Shown here piece by piece: positions 1 through 10,351 of a stretch of DNA of 35,560 bases. Both the position numbers and the translations under genes were made by a program. This DNA is from Baffinella frigidus. Taxonomy: Eukaryota > Cryptophyceae > Cryptomonadales > Baffinellaceae. Under the pieces are notes generated by a model. That model did no database searches and had not been told where the DNA came from. It saw nothing but the letters and a program-made list of their open reading frames with translations. Numbering within the stretch: position 1 is the first letter of the stretch; each line of letters starts with the position of its first letter. The stretch spans positions 870,258 to 905,817 of the forward strand of contig MU646384.1 of the NCBI GenBank assembly GCA_026770585.1, written 5' to 3'.

Positions 1-96
1 GGGCGTAGATTCTGGAGCATGGGTGGTGAGGGCGTAGATTCTGGAGCATGGGTGGTGAGGGCGTAGATTCTGGAGCATGGGTGGTGAGGGCGTAGC
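1..96. repeat. 29-bp tandem repeat, about 3.3 copies
   Basis: A unit beginning GGCGTAGATTCTGGAGCATG repeats with a 29-base period three times and breaks off in a fourth copy at the GGCGTAG core. The copies are identical, so this is a young minisatellite. It touches the window edge and probably extends to the left. Confidence 0.9.
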
Positions 97-1150
97 GCTT
101 CCGGTGTCCAGGGGGGTAGGTGTGCCGTTGCTCCACATGCTGAGATTTGTTGCTTTGCTAAGGGAAGACGGTGGAAGACTCAGAAGGTTTCGGGGGGAAG
201 TTTTAGCCTGGGTTTAAGATGCCGTTGAAAATAGCCGTATCGTCACACGTTTTCCAAACAATCGTTTCACGGAAAGAGCTTCTCTTTCAAACGAGTGTGT
301 CTGAGGCTGCCTGAAGTTGGACATTCATCCAACGTCGGTGAAGCCATTGGGGTTCCGCAGCGTTCCAGCAACCGGCGCTGTGTGGAGATGGTTCTTGACT
401 TCCAAAGGAGAGATGACCTCCAATCCAAGACTACTTAGACGTCCTAAGTGGACCTCGCCTTAGAGGTCATCTCACACCACGTCCAAAGCTGCTGATGCTG
501 TCTTGAATGCGGGTATTTGGGGAAGCAGAATCCTCAACCATACTTGATCCCTCCCCCCCTCAGCTGCCTTCAACCAGGATGAGTGTGGAGGACGACCCGT
601 GAGAGTGAAAAGCTTCCACTCTGGGGGGTGTTCGCCGTCACGGGTCAGGGAAGAGGCGTTCACGAACCTGGTACGCAAGGCCTTTTATAGGTGGCAGGCG
701 TATAGGCGTATGATTCGTTTATACGCCACCATCAGGGGGTTCTGGATCACAACACGGCACTGTATGAATGTTACGAGAGGTTTCATGAGGAGCAAGAAAC
801 GGCGGGGCAGAAGTTTGAACCCTGAACTTTGAACCCTGAAGCCTGAACCAGGTGGTGGCGAACTATGGAGCGGAGGTTGCCAAAAGCGCGCACCTGGGAA
901 CGCATGGCAAATTACAGGTCACGCCCCCTGCACCCCACACCTGAATATCAACCTCCAATCCGAAACTCCTAGCGAGTTTCTCCCTTTTTTATTCACCAGT
1001 CCCAATGCGGTAGCTACACCCGAATGGCCTATTCCCTGAGGCCTGGGTGGGGTGATGAGGCGTTGGCCCTCACGCCTTTCCATGTCCTGGGCCTGAGCTT
1101 TTCGCGCAGTCTTAGTATGTCATCAATGAACGCTCCTTTCCTATTCAACT
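97..1150. other. No gene recognised; two small hairpins
   Basis: No convincing exon was found on either strand. An 11-base perfect inverted repeat (GAGATGACCTC at 410-420 and its complement at 463-473) forms a 64-nt foldback enclosing an imperfect palindrome around 433-448. A second small hairpin pairs GGCGTATA near 707 with TATACGCC near 720. A few degenerate heptamers of the AACCCTGA type occur at 820-850. The open frames here are short and lack codon bias. Confidence 0.5.
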
Positions 1151-1734
1151 GAAGTGTGCCGGTGGTCCAGATTCCAGGGGAGCAAGATCATTTCAACATG
1201 TTGCTGCAGAAGAAGAAGCAACACATTTCGTACCTCCCCGCCCCCCCTCGAAAACCCGATTTCCACCCCCAAGACAATCAACTGCAAACGCGCTCCTGTG
1301 CCCCGAATGTTGAGATTCAACCATCCTCACAGTGACGCATTGTACACCAACCCTGATGCTTACCCATGCTAACACGACACCAACCCTCGGCCCGCAACGC
1401 CATCCTGGCGCCGTTCCCGCGAAGAAGGCTAAAGCACGCCGCGTACCTGGCAGGTTTTCCAACATAACGTTCGCGTGGTTTTCCAACCTCAAGTATCTCG
1501 GCGGGATCTGGTAGACCCCTCCCCCTGTTTTGACACCCAGCCCTCTCAAGTGTCCCCTTCTGACAGCCAGCCCTATGAGCAGCCAGCCTTGACCCCTTCT
1601 GACAGCCAGCCCTCCGAAGTCGACTCTTTGGATAGTTGGGGTCTCGCGTGTGTGTTGGCCGCGATCCGAATCAACGCGTTTCACTCTTGGGTTGGCAGGT
1701 ATGATGGGGGGCGGGGAGGGACCGGAGAGACGCA

Positions 1735-2060
1735 GAGGGCTCAGTGCAAGAAGCAAGGCTTGCCCTACGTCATCAACAATAACTGGATTGTTGGTGAGTC
1801 CGCCCTCAACCCGGATGGCGTGTGCTTGCGCGCTCTGTGAGGTTTTTCAAATTGGGGTCGCAACCTTGTCTCTAGCGGCATGGTATAACAGTTCTCCAAC
1901 GGCGTGTCGTGTACGGCTTTCCAACGGCGTTGATGCGCAACCGGGCTTTCTCGATTTGCTAACGGAGTTGGGGTTTCCTCTTGCAGGGAATACCCCCAAG
2001 ATCGTTCGAGCGAAGCGCTGGGGACACTGGTTTGTCCAGAACGATACGGACGGTTTGCCC
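1735..2060 (+). CDS. Possible exons of a BRCT-like domain protein (tentative)
   Basis: Two short open blocks look exon-like. Around 1743-1791 an AG-bounded block reads CKKQGLPYVINNNWIV and ends at a good 5' splice site (GTGAGT). After a pyrimidine-rich tract and TTGCAG at 1985, a block reading KIVRAKRWGHWFVQNDTD follows. Both resemble the BRCT pattern of basic residues, a hydrophobic strand and a conserved Trp. The upstream frame at 1550-1630 contains a repeated PSDSQP motif typical of linkers. The similarity is weak, no full domain can be assembled, and the fold assignment is an inference. A cluster resembling half a RING finger lies downstream on the same strand, which would suit a nuclear repair or ubiquitin-related protein. 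Confidence 0.2.
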
Positions 2061-2323
2061 CGCTCGTGCTGCTCTATATCTCCCCTCCCCCCTCTCTCTC
2101 TCAGCCTCTGTCTCTCTCGTTCTGTCTCTCTCTCTACCTGCAGCACCTCCCATGACTGGCGTGGCCACCTCACAAGTACGCCACCAGATGGATGTGCCGT
2201 GTAGATAGCCTGAGGCGTCTCCACCCGATGGCTCCCAAGTGCCTTCGGTATCTTCCGCGTTGAACCCTTCCCTACACGTGTCAACCCTTCCATACTTTTT
2301 TCGATTCCACTAGAGGACTGTGT

Positions 2324-3567
2324 GTGGCCGAGTGTGTACCACACGACGAAACACTCTGTGGTGTCTGCCTCTCCCCTTCTTACGAAAAGGACCGTCGAGT
2401 AGCATGCCACCATTTTTTTTGCTCGATTGCTGCAGACGTGTCTTTGATTTTGGATCTATTTTGGCTGATGTTTCGAAGGAGGGTGCGATTGAGTTTGTTG
2501 GCGTTGATATCCTTAGTCGCGCAAGCCCCCCCCCGGGTACACATGGTGGGCATGTTGGTTGTGATGCGGACAACTGAGCGTCTTCCTCGTGTGAGCAGGT
2601 TCTTGCCACGACGATGGGAAACTCAAAGATCAGATGAAAGAGGTCTTCGATCCTACTTCCCAAACCCTGAATCTAAAACCTAAACCTCGAACCCTACACC
2701 CGAAACCGTCAACTTCGTGCCTGAGCTTTCCACCCTCGATCCTGAATCTAACCCTCCACCTCAAACCCTACGTCCTAAACCCTGAACCCTAAACAACAAG
2801 CCTGCACCCTGAATCTGAACCGAAACCCCTGAACCCCTGAAACTTTAAACCCTATACCCCAAACCCCAAGCCCTAAGCACGAAACAATAGGTACCAAACA
2901 CTCAACCCTAAACCCTAAACCCTAAACCCTAAACCCTAAACCCTAAACCCTAAACCCTAAACCCTAAACCCTAAACCCTAAACCCTAAAACCTAAACCCA
3001 AAACCCGAAACCCGAAACCCGAAACCCGAAACCCGAAACCCAAAACCTTGAACCTTAAGACCCTGAATCATCTGCCCTGGATCTAGATTGTGAACCTCAA
3101 CCCCTAGACCCTGCACCCTCAAGCCTTAACAAAAAACTCTAAACCCTGAACCTCGAACCCTCTACCAACCCTCAACCGACATTTCGGTGGGGAGAAAATG
3201 TGGCGACTAGTTCCCAGTCGAACAAGGCCTCCTCGGGGGGGTATTCGTGCAGGCCATACCGGTTGAGATCCGAACAATCTACCGTTACGAGTAGTAACCG
3301 TGGTGATATCTGATTTCGAGTAGATGACTCTGTCAAGCATCGTGAGCTCTCGGGCATCCCCAGGAAACGGCCGTTTCCTGGCGCCGCAGCCTGTTTTCCA
3401 AAAACACAATTTTTCCTCTGTTTTCCCAGAACACGATTTTGAATGCGCTCCTCTTCAGTAGCCTCCCGGGAGGCAACACGCCATAACCTCTCGTGTTGCG
3501 CAGATGCTGTTGACCATGGAGACTCTGAAGCCCATCCACGGCCCGCCCCTGAAGGGGGAGTGTCCAC
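2324..3567 (+). CDS. Possible RING-type zinc-finger gene split by a CCCTAAA intron (tentative)
   Basis: At 2354-2413 the frame reads CGVC, then about 12 residues, then CHHFFC. This matches the first half of a RING finger (C-x2-C, then C-x-H-x2-C). Beyond the CCCTAAA array, at 3511, an AG acceptor (GTTGCGCAG) opens a frame that ends ECPLCR and a stop at 3565-3567. The CPxCR ending is typical of the last Cys pair of a RING E3 ligase. The middle Cys pair is not visible in either piece, so the intron boundaries are not settled and an extra exon may be missed. The link between the two pieces is an inference from strand, order and motif. No start codon was chosen. Confidence 0.3.
2655..3170 (+). 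repeat. CCCTAAA telomere-type array
   Basis: Degenerate heptamers surround a perfect core of about twelve CCCTAAA units at about 2906-2990, followed by a run of ACCCGAA variants at 3000-3040. The C-rich strand is the plus strand. The array is flanked by complex sequence on both sides, so it is interstitial and not a chromosome end in this assembly. Confidence 0.95.
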
Positions 3568-4189
3568 TCTGCCGATAGTGGGGGGAATGCACCGTTTATT
3601 CAACACACAGCACGATCGCGGAAAACTCAGGCTCAGTGCAGCACATTTCTGGCAAGTGGCGCGGGTGAAGGTGTACAGTACATTTAATCTATCGTAATTT
3701 TCGCACCGCGCGCTACATCTCGTGTGAGGGATGAGGGAGCATCCCGAGTTGTAGAGTAAGTGGATCGACTGCACGCGCTCCGTGTCTTGAGAGGCTGAAG
3801 AGGTGCGGCAGCGATGCCGCGGTCGGGTGCGAGATGTTCTCGACGGACAACTTCTCCAATAACCTGTTGGCGTCCGAGAAGGGCTGCTGAGAATACCCTT
3901 CCTCGACACGACGTCTGGGGTTGCAATAGGCACTCTGTTGGGGTGGCTGAAGAAGGGGTACAGAACATGTAAACTATTGTCATTCAAGGAGGGACGGTCT
4001 GATTCCGTCTTCAATTACATAGACAACACACCAGATTCTAAGACCCGAATTTAGTCTCGAAAACACAGTAGTTGTTAGTGTTGAGACTCTACACGTCAGA
4101 GTTGGGGCTTCCTGCAAAAGTGGCTCCTGAGTGAGTTGAACCCCAGATAAAATGTCCCCTTTACTGGTGGTGAGTTTTTGTGTTTAGGG
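3568..4189. other. Unassigned sequence with a diverged direct repeat
   Basis: No gene is recognised. The stretch around 3654-3698 and that around 3938-3985 share a diverged block (GAAGGTGTACAGTACAT versus GAAGGGGTACAGAACAT), suggesting an old duplication about 285 bp apart. A long minus-strand open frame (3172-4014) has the amino-acid composition of a chance ORF. Confidence 0.4.
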
Positions 4190-4521
4190 AAGGGTAGAGT
4201 GTTCCCGCGCGAATCGGGGTTTGGGGTTTGGGGGTTAGGAGTTTTGGGTTCAGGGTGCAGGGTTCAGGGTTCAGGGTGCAGGGTGCAGGGCTGAAGGTTT
4301 AGGGTTTAGGGTTTAGGGTTTAGGGTTTAGAATTCAGGGTTGAGGGTTTAGAGTTTAGGGTTTAGGGTGTGCGGGACCAGCACTGGAGTCGCGTAGCAGA
4401 GGTTTGGGGGTTTGGGTCCTCGGTCTGGGGTTCTGAGGTCTAGGGTTGGAGGGCTCTCTGACAGCAGGGGGGCTGTCTAGGGCCGTGACTTGTGTAAAGT
4501 CACTCCGCTTGGGCCTACATG

Positions 4522-4544
4522 GGGGATATCCCTGGATATCCCCA
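4522..4544. repeat. Short perfect hairpin inside the array
   Basis: GGGGATATCC, a short spacer, then GGATATCCCC forms a hairpin inside a non-heptamer island (about 4490-4660). The island carries no recognisable exon. Confidence 0.6.
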
Positions 4545-6468
4545 GAGGCTCTCGACCAGAACGGGGGTTAGGTAACAGCAGATCTGCAGCGCCATGGAAA
4601 ATTTGTCAAGATGCTTGTGCCCCAGCTTCCTCCTCCACCTGATTGATCAACTTCAAGATTTAGTGTTGAAGATTTGGGGTTGAGGGGTTGAGGGTTTGTG
4701 ATATAGAGATAAGGATGCAGGGTTTCAGGGTTTAGGCTGTAGGGTTTAGGATTCAGGGTTTAGGGTTTAGGGTTTGGGCGTTGAGGTTCAGGGTTCAGGG
4801 TTTGGGTCCAGGGTTTAGGGTCTAGGGTTTAGGAATGGTTCAGGGTTCAGGGTTCATGGTTTAGGGTTTAGGGTGTAGGGTCTATGGATTAGGGTTAAGG
4901 TTTCAGGGTTTGCGATGTAGAGTTTAAGGTTTAAGGTTTAGGGTTTAGGGTTTAGGGTTCTGGGTTGAGGGTTTAGGGTTCTGGGTTTAGGCTTTAGGGT
5001 TTGGTGTTGGGTTTCAGGGTTTAGGGTTTAGGGTTTAGGGTGTAGGGCTGAGGGTCTAGGGTTGGTGGTTTATGAATTATGATTTATCGTATAGGGTATA
5101 GGGTTTAGGGTTCAAGGTTTACAGGTTATGGGTTGGGGTTGAGGGTTGAGGGTTGAGGTTTCCAGGGTTTAGGGGTCTGGGTTTACGGTTCAGGGTTTAG
5201 GCTTGGGGGTTCAGTTTCAGGATCAAGTGTTGAAGATTTGGGGTTTGGGATCTAGAGTTTAGGATTTGGGTTTCAGAGTTGAGGGTGTTGAGGTCAAGTT
5301 TGAGGGTTGAGGGTTTAAGGTTTGGGGTTCTGGTTCAGGGCTTGAGGTTTAATGTTCAGGGCTTCAGGTTTAGTGTTTAGGAATTAGAAATGAGGGTTGA
5401 GGGTTGAGGGTTTAGGTTTCAGGGTTCAGGTTTCAGGGTTTAGAGTGTAAAGGTTTTTTTTTAGGATTTAGGGTTCAGGGGTTCGGATGTAGGGTTGAGG
5501 GCTTAGGGTTGAGGGTTTTCAGGGTTTCAGGGTCTAGGGCTAAGGGTTCAGGGTTCAGGGTTTGGGGTTTGGGGTCGAATGTTTAGGGTTCAAGGTCAAG
5601 GTTTTAGGATCTGGGATTGAGAGTTTATGGATTATGTTGCATGGTCCAGGATATAGGGTTGAGGGTTCATGGTTCATGGGTTATGGTTCAGTGTTTAAGG
5701 TTTGGGGTTTAGGTGTTAAGGTTTAGGGTTTAGGGTTTAGGGTTTAGGGTTAAGGGTTTAGGGTTCAGGCTCCATGGTTAATGGTCAAGGGTTTGGGGTT
5801 CAGGCTTTAGGGTTCAGTTTTGAAGGTTTAGGTTTTGGAATTCAGCGTTAAGTGTTGAGTGTTTAGGGTTTGGAGTTTAGGATTTTGTCAGGATTTAGGG
5901 ATCATGGGTTCTGGGGTAGGGTTTAGGGTTGAGGGTTTAGGGTTGTGGGTTGAAGGTTGAGGGTTCAGGGTATAGGAATTAAGGGTTCCGGTTGAGGGTT
6001 CAGGTTTTAGGGATTAGGGTTTTAGGGATTAAGGTTTTAGGGATTAGGGTTAGAGTTTAGGGTTTAGGGTTTAGGGTTTTGAGTTCATGGTTTAGGGTTT
6101 AGGGTTTAGGGTTCAGGGTTTGGGTTTAGGGTTTAGGGTTTAGGGTTTAGGGTTTAGGGTTTAGGGTTTAGGGTTTGGGATTGTTTTGGGATCAAGTGTT
6201 GAATGTTTGGGGTTTAGGGGTTAAGGTTTAGGGTTTAGGGTTTCGGGTTTAGGGTATAGGGTTTCGGGTTTCGGGTTTATGGGTCATGGTTCAGGGTTTA
6301 GGTTGTAGTGTGTTAGGTTTTGTTTTTAGGGTTTAGGGTTTGGGGTTTAGGTCTTAGGGTTTAGGGTTTTGGGTTTAGGGTTTGGGGTTAAGGTTTAGGG
6401 TTTCGGTTTCAGGATTTAGAGTTGAAGGTTGAGGGTTCAGGGTTTTAGAGTTTTGGGTCCAGGAGTAC

Positions 6469-6610
6469 CTCGGACTTGAGAACCTTCTCGGAGCCGCCGA
6501 GGTCCGCGAGGCACAGCGAGCTGCACACCTCCACGCCCATCTCCGCGTGGGCCTGCGCGAGCAAGAAGAGGAGCAGCGCGTGCGCGCGGGACGAGCGCTC
6601 GTTCATCGGT
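6469..6610 (-). CDS. Kinesin motor-domain exon, isolated in the heptamer array
   Basis: Read on the minus strand, this 142-nt block encodes the two nucleotide-sensing switches of a kinesin motor. NERSSRAH is the switch I signature (N-x-x-S-S-R-S/A-H). LADLGGSE is switch II (usually DLAGSE; Gly replaces Ala here). Spacing between them matches the family. The block has clean splice borders: CCCTAG at 6611-6616 as acceptor, itself part of a heptamer, and GAG/GTACTC as donor at 6468. Kinesins are microtubule motors of the cytoplasm. No P-loop exon (GQTGSGKT type) or later motor exons are visible anywhere in the array, so this is either one exon of a gene with very long heptamer introns or a stranded fragment. 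The frame is intact, which favours a live exon or a recent capture. Confidence 0.8.
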
Positions 6611-7109
6611 CTAGGGTAGAGGGTTTGGGGCTTAGGGTTCAGGGTTGAGGGTTTAGGGGTCAGGGTTTAGGGTTGAATGTTTGGGTTTCAGGGTTTAGGA
6701 TTTAGGTTTCAGGGTTCAACATTTAGGGTTTAGTGATTAGGGTACACGACTTAGGGTCTGGAATTTGGAGTTTAGTGTACACGGTTTAGGGTTTAGTGAT
6801 CAAGGTTTAGGGTTTAGGGTTTAGGGTGTAGTGATCAGGGTTGAGGATTAAGGGTTTAGTGTTTGGGGCTTAGGGATTAGGGTTCGGGGTTGAGGATTTG
6901 GGGTTCAGGGTTCAGGGTTAAGTGTTTAGTGTTTAGTGTTTAGGGTTAAGGGTCTGGGGTTTTGGGTTGAGGGTTGAGGGTTGATGGTTTATTAGGGTTC
7001 AGGTTTCACCGGTCAGGATTTACGGATTAGGGTTTAGGGCTCAGGGCTTAGGGTTTAGGGTTTAGGCTTTAGGGTTTAGAGTTTAGGGTTTAGGGTTTGA
7101 GGTTGAGGG

Positions 7110-7385
7110 TATCCCTTATGTGCCTGCGACGTCCTGAGACGTCAAAAGGCTCAAATGTCAACTTTGGCATTTTCTAATTAGGCCGCCTCTTGATGGAAAA
7201 TTATAAAAAAAACACCAGCTTGTCAGGCTCGCTAAGCTGAACAAATTGAGTAATTGGTGCTCAACGAATTGAGAAATTCCTGATTTATGAGACCCGGAAA
7301 ATCGTCCTCCGCTAAATTGGAATCCCTAGACCTGATTCCTGCTGAAAAAAAATGATCACGTACCTTTTTCGGCAGATAAGGGATA
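7110..7385. mobile_element. MITE-like DNA element, 276 bp
   Basis: An AT-rich island in the heptamer array is bounded by terminal inverted repeats. The left end is TATCCCTTATGTGCC and the right end, read in reverse, is TATCCCTTATCTGCC, a match of 14 of 15. There is no coding capacity. The TA at each tip could be a TA target duplication of the mariner type. The ends resemble those of the elements at 19400 and 23227 (ATCCCTnAAGTnGC), so they may share a transposase. Confidence 0.75.
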
Positions 7386-7446
7386 GGGTTTAGGGTCTAG
7401 GGTTGAGTGTTCAGGGTTGAGGGTAGGGTTGAGGGTTCAGAGGGTG

Positions 7447-7527
7447 CTGGGGCTACTAGCCCAGTAGGATCATCCACTTGCCCCCCATAGCCTCGTGAGG
7501 GGGAGTCTGTTGGGCTAGTAGCCCCAG
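7447..7527. mobile_element. Foldback element, 81 bp, with perfect 17-bp arms
   Basis: CTGGGGCTACTAGCCCA at 7447-7463 is exactly inverted at 7511-7527. The 47-bp centre contains a second weak stem (CCCCC/GGGGG). It sits as an island in the TTTAGGG array and has no coding capacity. Confidence 0.75.
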
Positions 7528-7791
7528 AGGGGTAGGGTCTAGGGGTTCGGTTTTAGGGTTCAGGATTTATGGTTTATGGTTGTAGGGTTTGGTGTTCAGG
7601 TTTTGGGTTTACGGTTTAGGGTTTACGGTTGAGGGTTTAGTGATCAGGGTTTAGGATTTAGATTTGAGTGTTTGGGGTTTAGGGTTTGGGGTTTGGGGAT
7701 TGGGGATTGGGGTTTGGTGTTGAGGATTCGGAGCCAGGTTTCAGAGTGTACAGTTTAAGAGTTTATTGTTTAGGGTCAGGGGTCTAGGGTT

Positions 7792-7839
7792 TTCCTACAT
7801 GTATAGGTACTTGTATTCCTACATGCATAGGTACTTGTA
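7792..7839. repeat. 24-bp tandem pair
   Basis: The unit TTCCTACATGTATAGGTACT plus TGTA occurs twice back to back with one base difference (GTATAGG versus GCATAGG). It starts a short non-heptamer island ending near 7895. Confidence 0.8.
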
Positions 7840-9230
7840 TTTATCCCATGCGGTGGGCGCCTTTGCGCCAGCGTGCAGCACAAGCTGTCCTCGTTTAAGG
7901 TTCATGCTATAGGGTTCAGGAAAAAAGGATTAGTGTTCAGAGATTAGGGTTTAGGGTTTATGGTTTAAGGTTTCATGTTTAGGGATCGGGATTTAGATTT
8001 TAGGGAGTGGGGTTTACGGTTTAGGGTGTAGGGTGTAGGATTTATATTCTAGGGTTTAGAGTTTGGGTTCAGGGTTTAGGGTTTAGGGTTTAGGTTTTGG
8101 AGTTTAGGGTTTAGGGTTTAGGGGTTAGGGTTTAGGGTTTTGGGTTTTGGGTTTAGGGTTTAGGGTTTAGGGTTTAGGGTTTAGGGTTAAGGGTTTATGG
8201 TTTAAGGTTCAGGGTTCAGCGTTTAGGGTTGATTTTTATTGTTATTTAAGGTTCGGGGTTTAGGGTTTAGGGTTCAGAGTTCAGAGTTGACCGTTTACAT
8301 TTTACGGTTTATGGTTCAGTGATTCTAGAGTGATTAGGGTTTACGAGTTAAGGTTGAGGGCTTAATGGTTTGGTCTAGGGTTTAAGGTTCAGCATTTAAT
8401 GTTCAGGTTTTTGGATTTAAGGTTTGGGGTTTGGGGTTCAGGGTTTACCGGTGACGGTTCAGGGGTTTGGAGTTTCTGGTCCAGGGTTTATGAAGGAGCA
8501 GTTCAGCTGGGAAATTGAGATTGGGGATTCAGGTTCTAGGGGTTAGGGTTGAGGGTTTAGAGTTTAGGGTTTAGGGTTAAGGGTTTAGGGTTTGGAGTTT
8601 AGGGTAGTGGGTTTAGTGATTAGGGTCCAGGGTTTAGGGTTCAGGGTTCAGTGTTCAGTTTTAGGGTTTAGGGTTTACAGTTTAGGGTTTAGGGTTTAGG
8701 GTGTAGGGCTTAGGGCGTGGGGCTTAGGGCTCAGGGCTTACAGTTTATGGTTTACGGTTTGGGGTTTAGTGATCAATGTTTTGGGGTCAGGGTTTAGTGT
8801 TTGAGGCTTGGGGATTGGGGTTTCTAGTTGAGGATTTAGGATTCAGAGTTTTGGGTATAGGATTCAGGGTTTAGGGTTTCGGGTTCAGGTTTTTGGGTTT
8901 ATTAGGATTTAGGTTTTAGGGATTATCGTTTAGGGTTTAGTGTTTAGGGTTTAGGGTTTAGGGTTCAATGTTTAGGGTTTAGGGTTTAGGGTGTAGGGTT
9001 TAGGAGTGAGGGTTTAGGGTCCATGGTTTAGGGTTTAGGGTTTAGGGTTTAGGGTTTAGGGTTTAGGGTTTAGGGTTTATGTGGGTAGTGAGGGTAGGAG
9101 CTATGCCATATGGCTCAGCTACCATGGCACTACGTATACGTATATATTTATACAGCGAGAGTAGACTGATACTGAAGGGTCATATACGACAGTCATATAC
9201 GAATCTATTTCGTGACTGGCGTCTCTTCAG

Positions 9231-9452
9231 GAAGCCCAAAGGTTGGAGCCGCAGCGCTTCCCTGTGCTTCTTCGCTCTCTCTCTGCCTGCCCGGTGTCGT
9301 CCGGAGGCATGGAGAAGAGCAGCGTCGCCTTGCCGGCGCTGCTGAAGGATGGGCGCGAGGGGCGCGCGAATCTGGTGCCTTGTCACGAAAGGATCCTGCT
9401 CTTTTTGACGGCTCAGAAGCAGGATGGCGCGGCCTTTCTCGTGACCGTTAAG
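9231..9452 (+). CDS. Orphan exon-like open frame of unknown function
   Basis: A GC-rich block opens after a good acceptor (GTCTCTTCAG at 9221-9230) and stays open for 74 codons to AAG/GTTTCA. It includes the stretch CHERILLFLTAQKQDGAAFL. The composition differs from the surrounding array and looks protein-coding. No family is recognised. The minus strand is also open here, so the strand is uncertain. If the plus frame is real, it is the only exon-like block whose coding strand reads TTTAGGG next to an array. Confidence 0.28.
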
Positions 9453-9904
9453 GTTTCAGGGGTTAGGGTTTAGGGTTTAGGGTTCAGGGTTTGGGGTTTA
9501 GGGTTCAGGGTTTATGGTTTGTGGTCTATGGTTTAGGGTCGAGGGTTTCGGGTTTCGGGTCCAGGGTTGCGGGTCTATGGTTTATGGTTTGGTGTTTATG
9601 GTTTGCGTTGTAGGGTTTAGGGTTCAGGTTGTGGTGTTGAGGGTTTAGGGTTGAGGGTTTGAGGTTTCCCAACCCTAGAGTTTAAGTTTTTCCCCTCTTC
9701 GATTTAGAGTTCAGTGATGCGAGTTTAGGGATTACAGTTACCGGTTTGTGGTTCAGTGTTGAGGGTTTACGGGTTACGGTTCAGGGCTTAGAGTTTTTGG
9801 TCTAGGGTTTAAGGTTCAGGATTTACTGTTCAGGTTTTTGGATTTAAGGTTTGGGGTTTGGGGTTCAGAGTTTACCGGTGACGGTTTAGGGTTGGGAGTT
9901 TTTG

Positions 9905-10135
9905 TTCTAAGGGTGCAAGAAAAGGGGGCTCGGTCCAGTCCGAGTAGATAGGACCGGGGAGCTCACCCGTAGATTACTCCCAACTCCTCAAGAGTGAGGT
10001 GGGCTGTGGCCTTCGATGTGAGTGTAAATAAAAGCACCAAAGAACCAAAATCTAGGGTTCAAGGTTTAGGGTCTAGGGTTGAGGTTTTAGGGTGTATGGT
10101 TTAGGGTTCAGGGTTCAGGGGTTTCAGTCGGTCTC
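9905..10135. other. Complex island and array end; nothing recognised
   Basis: A non-heptamer island at 9905-10040 contains an imperfect inverted repeat (CTCGGTCC near 9930 with GGACCGGGGAG near 9951). No exon or RNA gene was recognised. Heptamers resume at about 10051 and end near 10115. Confidence 0.4.
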
Positions 10136-10248
10136 TTAGTTACATGTGGTGTGACATGTGAGCTACACAAATTTGGTACGGTTCTGGATGCAACTTCTTG
10201 TCAACTTTTGCGAGGGTGGAGAAGCAGGGCTTTTGCCTAGGGACATAA

Positions 10249-10351
10249 TCTTCCCCTGCCTAATCCAAAAATCTGAGAGCACATTTAGGAAACAGAATGA
10301 AAAGTTCGCCCACAAATATGTTTTCACATTTTTGGATTAGGCAGGGGAAGA
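10249..10351. mobile_element. Foldback/MITE-like element, 103 bp
   Basis: TCTTCCCCTGCCTAATCCAA and four further bases (10249-10272) are perfectly inverted at 10328-10351. The AT-rich centre is noncoding. It lies in the spacer upstream of the glucosidase II beta gene. Confidence 0.8.

Larger units (their letters stand above)
4190..10115 (-). repeat. Large degenerate TTTAGGG array (about 6 kb)
   Basis: Heptamers of the form TTTAGGG, TTCAGGG, TTGAGGG and TTTGGGG cover almost the whole stretch; the minus strand reads CCCTAAA. Perfect runs occur at about 6120-6176, 8155-8190 and 9030-9078. The array is broken by islands of complex sequence: a kinesin exon (6469-6610), elements at 7110-7385 and 7447-7527, a 24-bp tandem pair (7792-7839), an open-frame island (9080-9452) and GC-rich islands at 4490-4660 and 9905-10040. 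The degeneracy argues against recent telomerase addition and for old repeat expansion by slippage and duplication. Confidence 0.95.

Noticed and set aside
1193-1756. Minus-strand ORF of 187 codons
   Set aside because: Low-complexity Gly/Arg content mirroring a plus-strand repeat (CCCCTTCTGACAGCCAGCCC twice); no domain.
3172-4014. Minus-strand ORF of 280 codons
   Set aside because: Arg/Ser/Cys-rich with no domain, overlapping heptamer sequence and the tentative RING end on the other strand.
9925-9970. Possible tRNA-like fold
   Set aside because: The inverted repeat (CTCGGTCC / GGACCGGGGAG) does not give a cloverleaf, and no T-loop GGTTCGAATCC motif is present.
4190-10115. TTTAGGG array as a true chromosome end
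   Set aside because: It is degenerate, interrupted by exons and MITEs, and flanked by genes on both sides, and other arrays in the window run in both orientations.
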